Shown in pieces: positions 48,657 through 52,238 of a DNA stretch of 52,238 nt. Numbering within the stretch: the stretch's first letter is position 1; each line of letters opens with the position of its first letter. A program made the position numbers and the translations under genes. The stretch is from Sphaerotilus sp. (GTDB taxonomy: Bacteria; Pseudomonadota; Gammaproteobacteria; Burkholderiales; Burkholderiaceae_C), in assembly GCF_013299175.1 (NCBI RefSeq), contig NZ_JAAFKF010000014.1, positions 1 through 52,238 of the forward strand. Reading direction: 5' to 3'. The notes under the pieces are model-generated. The model did no database searches. It saw only the letters and a list, made by a program, of their open reading frames with translations, and had not been told where the DNA came from.

Positions 48657-48962
48657 ATGATCCCCGGAGAACTCTTCACCGACGAGGGCGAACACGTCCT
48701 CAACCCCGGCCGGCGCACGCTGACCCTGGTGGTCGAGAACGCCAGCGACCGCCCGGTCCAGGTCGGCTCGCACTACCACTTCGCCGAGACCAACGCCGGC
48801 CTGCGCTTCGACCGCGCCGCCGCGCACGGCATGCGGCTGAACATCGCCAGCGGGCTGGCGGTGCGTTTCGAGCCGGGCCAGCAGCGCACGGTCGAGCTGG
48901 TCGATTTCGCCGGGGACCGGCAGGTGTGGGGCTTCCGCGGCCTCGTGCAGGGAGCACTCTGA
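48657..48962 (+). CDS. ureB: Urease subunit beta
   Basis: The 101-residue beta subunit, starting [20 protein letters not shown], with [20 protein letters not shown] and the C-terminal [12 protein letters not shown]. Complete. A GAGG-like ribosome site (GGCGAGGTGACACG) is present. It lies 15 bp after the small membrane protein and one base before the ureC start. Confidence 0.97.
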   Translation: MIPGELFTDEGEHVLNPGRRTLTLVVENASDRPVQVGSHYHFAETNAGLRFDRAAAHGMRLNIASGLAVRFEPGQQRTVELVDFAGDRQVWGFRGLVQGAL

Positions 48963-48963
48963 G

Positions 48964-50703
48964 ATGGCGACTTCATCCGCGACGTTTCCGCGACGGGCTT
49001 ATGCCGAGATGTTCGGCCCGACAGTGGGCGACCGGCTGCGGCTGGCCGACACCGACCTGATCCTCGAAGTCGAACAGGATCTGACCTTGCGCGCCGGCGG
49101 CTACGGCGAGGAAGTCAAGTTCGGCGGCGGCAAGACCATCCGCGACGGCATGGGGCAGAGCCAGCGCCCGAACGGACCCGGCGCCGGTGATGCGGTCGAT
49201 TGCGTCATCACGAACGCGGTGATCCTCGACCACTGGGGCATCGTGAAAGCGGACATCGGCCTGCGCGGCCACCGCATCTGCGCCATCGGCAAGGCCGGCA
49301 ACCCGGACGTGCAGCCCGGCGTGGACATCGTCATCGGCCCCGGCACCGAGGTGATCGCCGCCGAGGGCATGATCGTCACGGCCGGCGCGATCGACAGCCA
49401 TATCCACTTCATCTGCCCGCAGCAGATCGAGGAGGCGCTGACCTCGGGCGTGACCACGATGCTCGGCGGCGGCACGGGTCCGGCGACGGGCACGTTCGCG
49501 ACCACCTGCACCCCCGGCCCCGAGAACATCGCCCGGATGCTGCAGGCGGCGGACGCCTTCGCGATGAACATCGGCTTCCTCGGCAAGGGCAACGCGAGCC
49601 GGCCGGAAGCCTTGCGCCAGCAGGTCGAGGCCGGCGCGATCGGCCTGAAGCTGCACGAGGACTGGGGCACGACGCCCGCGGCGATCGACTGCTGCCTGAG
49701 CGTGGCCGAGGAAACCGACGTGCAGGTGGCGATCCACACCGACACGCTCAACGAGTCCGGCTTCGTCGAGGACACGGTCGCCGCCTTCAAGGGCCGCACC
49801 ATCCACAGCTTCCACACCGAAGGCGCGGGCGGCGGCCACGCACCGGACATCATGAAGGTGGTCGGCGAGCCGAACGTGCTGCCCTCGTCCACCAACCCGA
49901 CGCGGCCGTACACGATCAACACGCTCGACGAACACCTCGACATGCTGATGGTGTGCCACCACCTCGATGCATCGCTGGCTGAGGATCTGGCCTTCGCCGA
50001 ATCGCGCATCCGCCGCGAGACGATCGCCGCCGAGGACATCCTGCACGACCTGGGCGCGATCAGCATGTTCTCGTCCGACTCGCAGGCGATGGGCCGGGTC
50101 GGCGAGGTGCTGATCCGCTGCTGGCAGACGGCGCACAAGATGAAGACGCAGCGCGGCAAGCTGCCCGGCGACACCGCCAGGCACGACAACGCCCGCATCA
50201 AGCGTTACCTCGCCAAGCTGACGATCAACCCCGCGATCACCCACGGCATCAGCCACGAGGTCGGCTCGGTCGAGGTGGGCAAGTGGGCGGACCTGGTGTT
50301 CTGGCGGCCGGCGTTCTTCGGGGTGAAGCCGAGCCTCGTGCTCAAGGGCGGCTTCATCGCGATGGCCGCGATGGGCGACCCGAGTGCGTCGATCCCGACG
50401 CCGCAGCCGGTGCATTACCGGCCGATGTTCGGCTCGTATGGCGGGGCGCTGACGCGCACGTCACTGAGCTTCGTCAGCCAGTCGGCGCTCGCGGGCGGGG
50501 TGGGCGCGGCGTATGGGCTGCGCAAGACGCTGGCGGCGGTGAAGGGTTGCCGCACCGTGAAGAAAGCCGACATGGTGCATAACCACTACCTGCCGGTGAT
50601 GGAGATCGACGCGCAGACCTACACCGTGCGGGCGGATGGGCAGTTGCTGACGTGCGAGCCGGCGACTTCATTGCCGATGGCGCAGCGGTACTTCCTGTTC
50701 TAG
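48964..50703 (+). CDS. ureC: Urease subunit alpha
   Basis: The 579-residue catalytic subunit. The nickel-bridging carbamylated lysine is K229 in [10 protein letters not shown], the flap carries C331-H332-H333 (MVCHHLD), and the metal histidines appear in DSHIHFICP and in [10 protein letters not shown] / [15 protein letters not shown]. The offset from the Klebsiella numbering is 12 residues throughout, from a slightly longer N-terminus ([20 protein letters not shown]). Active if nickel and the accessory proteins UreD, E, F and G are supplied; none of these is in the window. Its stop shares a CTAG with the stop of the next gene on the other strand. Confidence 0.98.
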   Translation: MATSSATFPRRAYAEMFGPTVGDRLRLADTDLILEVEQDLTLRAGGYGEEVKFGGGKTIRDGMGQSQRPNGPGAGDAVDCVITNAVILDHWGIVKADIGLRGHRICAIGKAGNPDVQPGVDIVIGPGTEVIAAEGMIVTAGAIDSHIHFICPQQIEEALTSGVTTMLGGGTGPATGTFATTCTPGPENIARMLQAADAFAMNIGFLGKGNASRPEALRQQVEAGAIGLKLHEDWGTTPAAIDCCLSVAEETDVQVAIHTDTLNESGFVEDTVAAFKGRTIHSFHTEGAGGGHAPDIMKVVGEPNVLPSSTNPTRPYTINTLDEHLDMLMVCHHLDASLAEDLAFAESRIRRETIAAEDILHDLGAISMFSSDSQAMGRVGEVLIRCWQTAHKMKTQRGKLPGDTARHDNARIKRYLAKLTINPAITHGISHEVGSVEVGKWADLVFWRPAFFGVKPSLVLKGGFIAMAAMGDPSASIPTPQPVHYRPMFGSYGGALTRTSLSFVSQSALAGGVGAAYGLRKTLAAVKGCRTVKKADMVHNHYLPVMEIDAQTYTVRADGQLLTCEPATSLPMAQRYFLF

Positions 50704-51422
50704 GCGGCGGCGGGCAGCAAGCCGATCAGGAACTCGCGGGCGCGGGCAGCCCCCTTGGAGCGCGCCGAGGGGTGGTGAATCCGGAGGCAGCGGATGCGCT
50801 CGTGCAAGTCGAACTCCCAGAGGTGATCGCGCCCGATGCTGGCACTGACGTGATCACGCCCGTTGGTGCAGACTTGGTCCGGCCCGTCGATGGGGAAATA
50901 CTCGCGCCGGCAGCCGGCCGTGTTCATGCCGTTGGCGAAGATGATGATGTCGGGTTGCAGAACGTCGATCTGCGCCTTGAGCAGGGCTTGCGAATGCCGC
51001 TTGATCTCCGGGAAGCGGGGGTGCTTCATCGGGCTGCCCTGCTTCCAATCGAAGCAGAACAGGTTCGAATAGACCAGCCCGTCCGCGCCTGATTTCCTGG
51101 TCACGCTTCTGATGAAGTTGTGGAAGGTGTAGCCGCGAGCGTTGCGGCTTTGCAGTTGATTATCCAGAAAGCGCCGCTGCTTGGCCATCGAACGGGCGAT
51201 GTAATCCTCCATGCTTTCCAGTCCCGCGGGCGGCAATACTGTCCAGCCCGCCGTTTCGCAACCGACGATCATGGTCTTGTTGGCCGCCTTGGCATACCCT
51301 TCGCCCACCGTGCTCAGGAATATGCCGGAGAGTCCGTCCGGCGTTCCGCTGTTCTCGATGAGCGACAAATCCATGTCGCCCAGTATTTTTGAATATCGAG
51401 CGGCGAGTTCTTCATTGTGCAT
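50700..51422 (-). CDS. Uracil-DNA-glycosylase-fold-like protein of unknown function
   Basis: A 240-residue protein with no family I can name surely. Segments suggest the uracil-DNA glycosylase superfamily: [10 protein letters not shown] (51-60) in the place of motif A, a hydrophobic strand PDIIIFANG (157-165), and IHHPSAR (215-221) like the His-Pro-Ser motif B that contacts the [17 protein letters not shown] and [10 protein letters not shown] fit the middle of the fold. A true glycosylase active site is not proven: the water-activating Asp/Asn cannot be assigned. The ATG overlaps the FtsZ-like gene by 11 bp, so they are co-translated. It ends tail to tail with ureC, overlapping by four bases. 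Confidence 0.55.
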   Translation of the reverse strand: MHNEELAARYSKILGDMDLSLIENSGTPDGLSGIFLSTVGEGYAKAANKTMIVGCETAGWTVLPPAGLESMEDYIARSMAKQRRFLDNQLQSRNARGYTFHNFIRSVTRKSGADGLVYSNLFCFDWKQGSPMKHPRFPEIKRHSQALLKAQIDVLQPDIIIFANGMNTAGCRREYFPIDGPDQVCTNGRDHVSASIGRDHLWEFDLHERIRCLRIHHPSARSKGAARAREFLIGLLPAAA

Positions 51423-51981
51423 GGTGAGTTTCTCGGGTCAGAAAATCCTCGACCACCCATTGGTCGATTTTCAGAAAATAATCGTCCAGCGAAGCATGGC
51501 CGGCGTGGCGGATCACCATGTCCTCGTGGTCGTGCAGGACCAGATCGATGTCAGCGGCGGCCAACTGGTCAACGGCGGCTTGCGCTTGCTCGCGGCGACG
51601 TTTCTCCAGCCGCAGCGGCAGAGTGGCCACGACTTGAACCGACACGCCGCCCTCCCGCGCCATCGTGGCCAGCGCGGGTGTGGCGCCCGTGCCAGTCCCT
51701 CCGCCCAGGCCCGTGACCAGCACCAGCCGCTCGGCACCCGATATCAAGTCCATGAGACCGGCCCGCGATTCTGCGGCGGCCCGCTGCCCGAGCGCCGGAA
51801 CTCCTGCGGGGCGGCCTTGGCATATTTTTGGGCCGAGCAGGAATTTATCGGCAAGCAGACAATTATTCAGCGCAGCTTGGTCTGTATTCAGCGCCAAAAC
51901 CCGCGCCGGTAGCTGCTGGACAAAATATTCAGCCATCCGGCAACCTGCGCCGCCAATACCAAAAACAAAGGTATGCATCAT
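51412..51981 (-). CDS. Single-domain FtsZ/tubulin-like GTPase
   Basis: A 189-residue protein with the nucleotide-binding half of the FtsZ/tubulin fold. T1 loop: FGIGGAGCRMAEYF (7-20), where the usual GxGGxGxN has Arg for Asn. T2-T3: ALNTDQAALN (30-39). The tubulin signature is GLGGGTGTGATPALA (91-105). The rest, to HASLDDYFLKIDQWVVEDFL, looks like the helix before the core helix H7 and part of it. The chain ends there: the T7 loop that drives hydrolysis in a neighbouring subunit, and the C-terminal domain and tail, are absent. It is not the cell-division FtsZ. Base composition is AT-richer than the surroundings. The first of two ATGs (51981, 51978) is given. A possible -10 (TATCAT on the minus strand, 51990-51995) lies 8 bases upstream. 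Confidence 0.8.
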   Translation of the reverse strand: MMHTFVFGIGGAGCRMAEYFVQQLPARVLALNTDQAALNNCLLADKFLLGPKICQGRPAGVPALGQRAAAESRAGLMDLISGAERLVLVTGLGGGTGTGATPALATMAREGGVSVQVVATLPLRLEKRRREQAQAAVDQLAAADIDLVLHDHEDMVIRHAGHASLDDYFLKIDQWVVEDFLTRETHHAQ

Positions 51982-52125
51982 GCGGCGCCATGATACAGAG
52001 GCGACTCAGAAACCAGCGTGCATCAAATCACGGAACCCGGATACCCAACCGGATTCATTCCGCCGCGTTCAAACGACCAGCAGGCATTGCAGCGACCGCC
52101 CGCACCGCCGTGCGGCGCAGGGTGT

Positions 52126-52238
52126 TCAGGCCACCAGAACCTTCAGCAGCCACGCATTCAGATCCTCGATCTCCTCCTGGCACACCGAATGCGCCATGGG
52201 GTAGTCGTGCCACTCGACGCTGTGGCCCAGCGCCAGCA
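52126..52238 (-). CDS. Alpha/beta hydrolase (carboxylesterase/phospholipase type), partial
   Basis: The last 36 residues of a protein whose 5' part is outside the window: LALGHSVEWHDYPMAHSVCQ then EEIEDLNAWLLKVLVA. The motif YPMAHSVCxEEIxDLxxWL is the C-terminus of the short carboxylesterase family, with the catalytic His in MAHSV. A GC hairpin without a T run follows (52100-52115). Confidence 0.85.
   Translation of the reverse strand, partial: LALGHSVEWHDYPMAHSVCQEEIEDLNAWLLKVLVA

Overview
The window looks like chromosome of a GC-rich betaproteobacterium of the order Burkholderiales, most like the Leptothrix / Sphaerotilus / Rubrivivax group. This is inferred from the fused aroA-cmk gene, the block gyrA - DUF2059 - serC - pheA - tyrA - aroA/cmk - rpsA - ihfB - lapA, the ubiG-gph pair beside an OmpA-like gene, the beta-type tmRNA and the Burkholderia-type porin. 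No similarity search was possible, so all names rest on motifs and protein architecture read directly.

Layout. 1-10.9 kb (minus strand) is core: gyrA, a DUF2059 secreted protein, serine and aromatic amino-acid synthesis (serC, pheA, tyrA, aroA-cmk), rpsA, ihfB and the start of lapA. 11.1-13.6 kb (plus) has an OmpA-like lipoprotein, ubiG, gph and the tmRNA gene ssrA. 13.7-19.8 kb is an accessory stretch between ssrA and upp: a single-chain MmeI-type restriction-modification enzyme, a large unrecognised beta-sandwich protein, and a Fic AMPylator behind a perfect AT-rich palindrome. 19.9-22.3 kb has upp, rpiA and pyrD. 22.3-27.8 kb is a five-gene peptide ABC importer. 27.9-34 kb has a DUF3047 lipoprotein, a porin, coq7, an OsmC-like protein, a probable small RNA with an anti-Shine-Dalgarno loop, ilvA and a divergent CobT-like protein. 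A solitary TnpB element (about 34.0-35.2 kb) separates the CobT-like gene from an HI0933-type flavoprotein.

From 36.5 to 50.7 kb the theme is urea: the urtABCDE urea importer (minus), a glycine-rich TIGR04222-like membrane protein, a LuxR-type response regulator and a hybrid kinase whose sensor is an NCS1 permease domain (minus), and ureA - small His-rich membrane protein - ureB - ureC (plus). The kinase and ureA are divergent with only 33 bp between their start codons, which suggests that urea or a nitrogenous precursor is sensed and used by one locus. ureD, ureE, ureF and ureG are not in the window. Directly after ureC, tail to tail, is a visibly AT-richer two-gene cassette: a single-domain FtsZ/tubulin-like GTPase overlapping a uracil-DNA-glycosylase-like protein. 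This is the best candidate here for an undescribed system. The window ends in the 3' part of an alpha/beta hydrolase gene.

Most genes are densely packed, with many 4-bp ATGA/GTGA stop-start overlaps. No stretch longer than 300 bp lacks a called feature.
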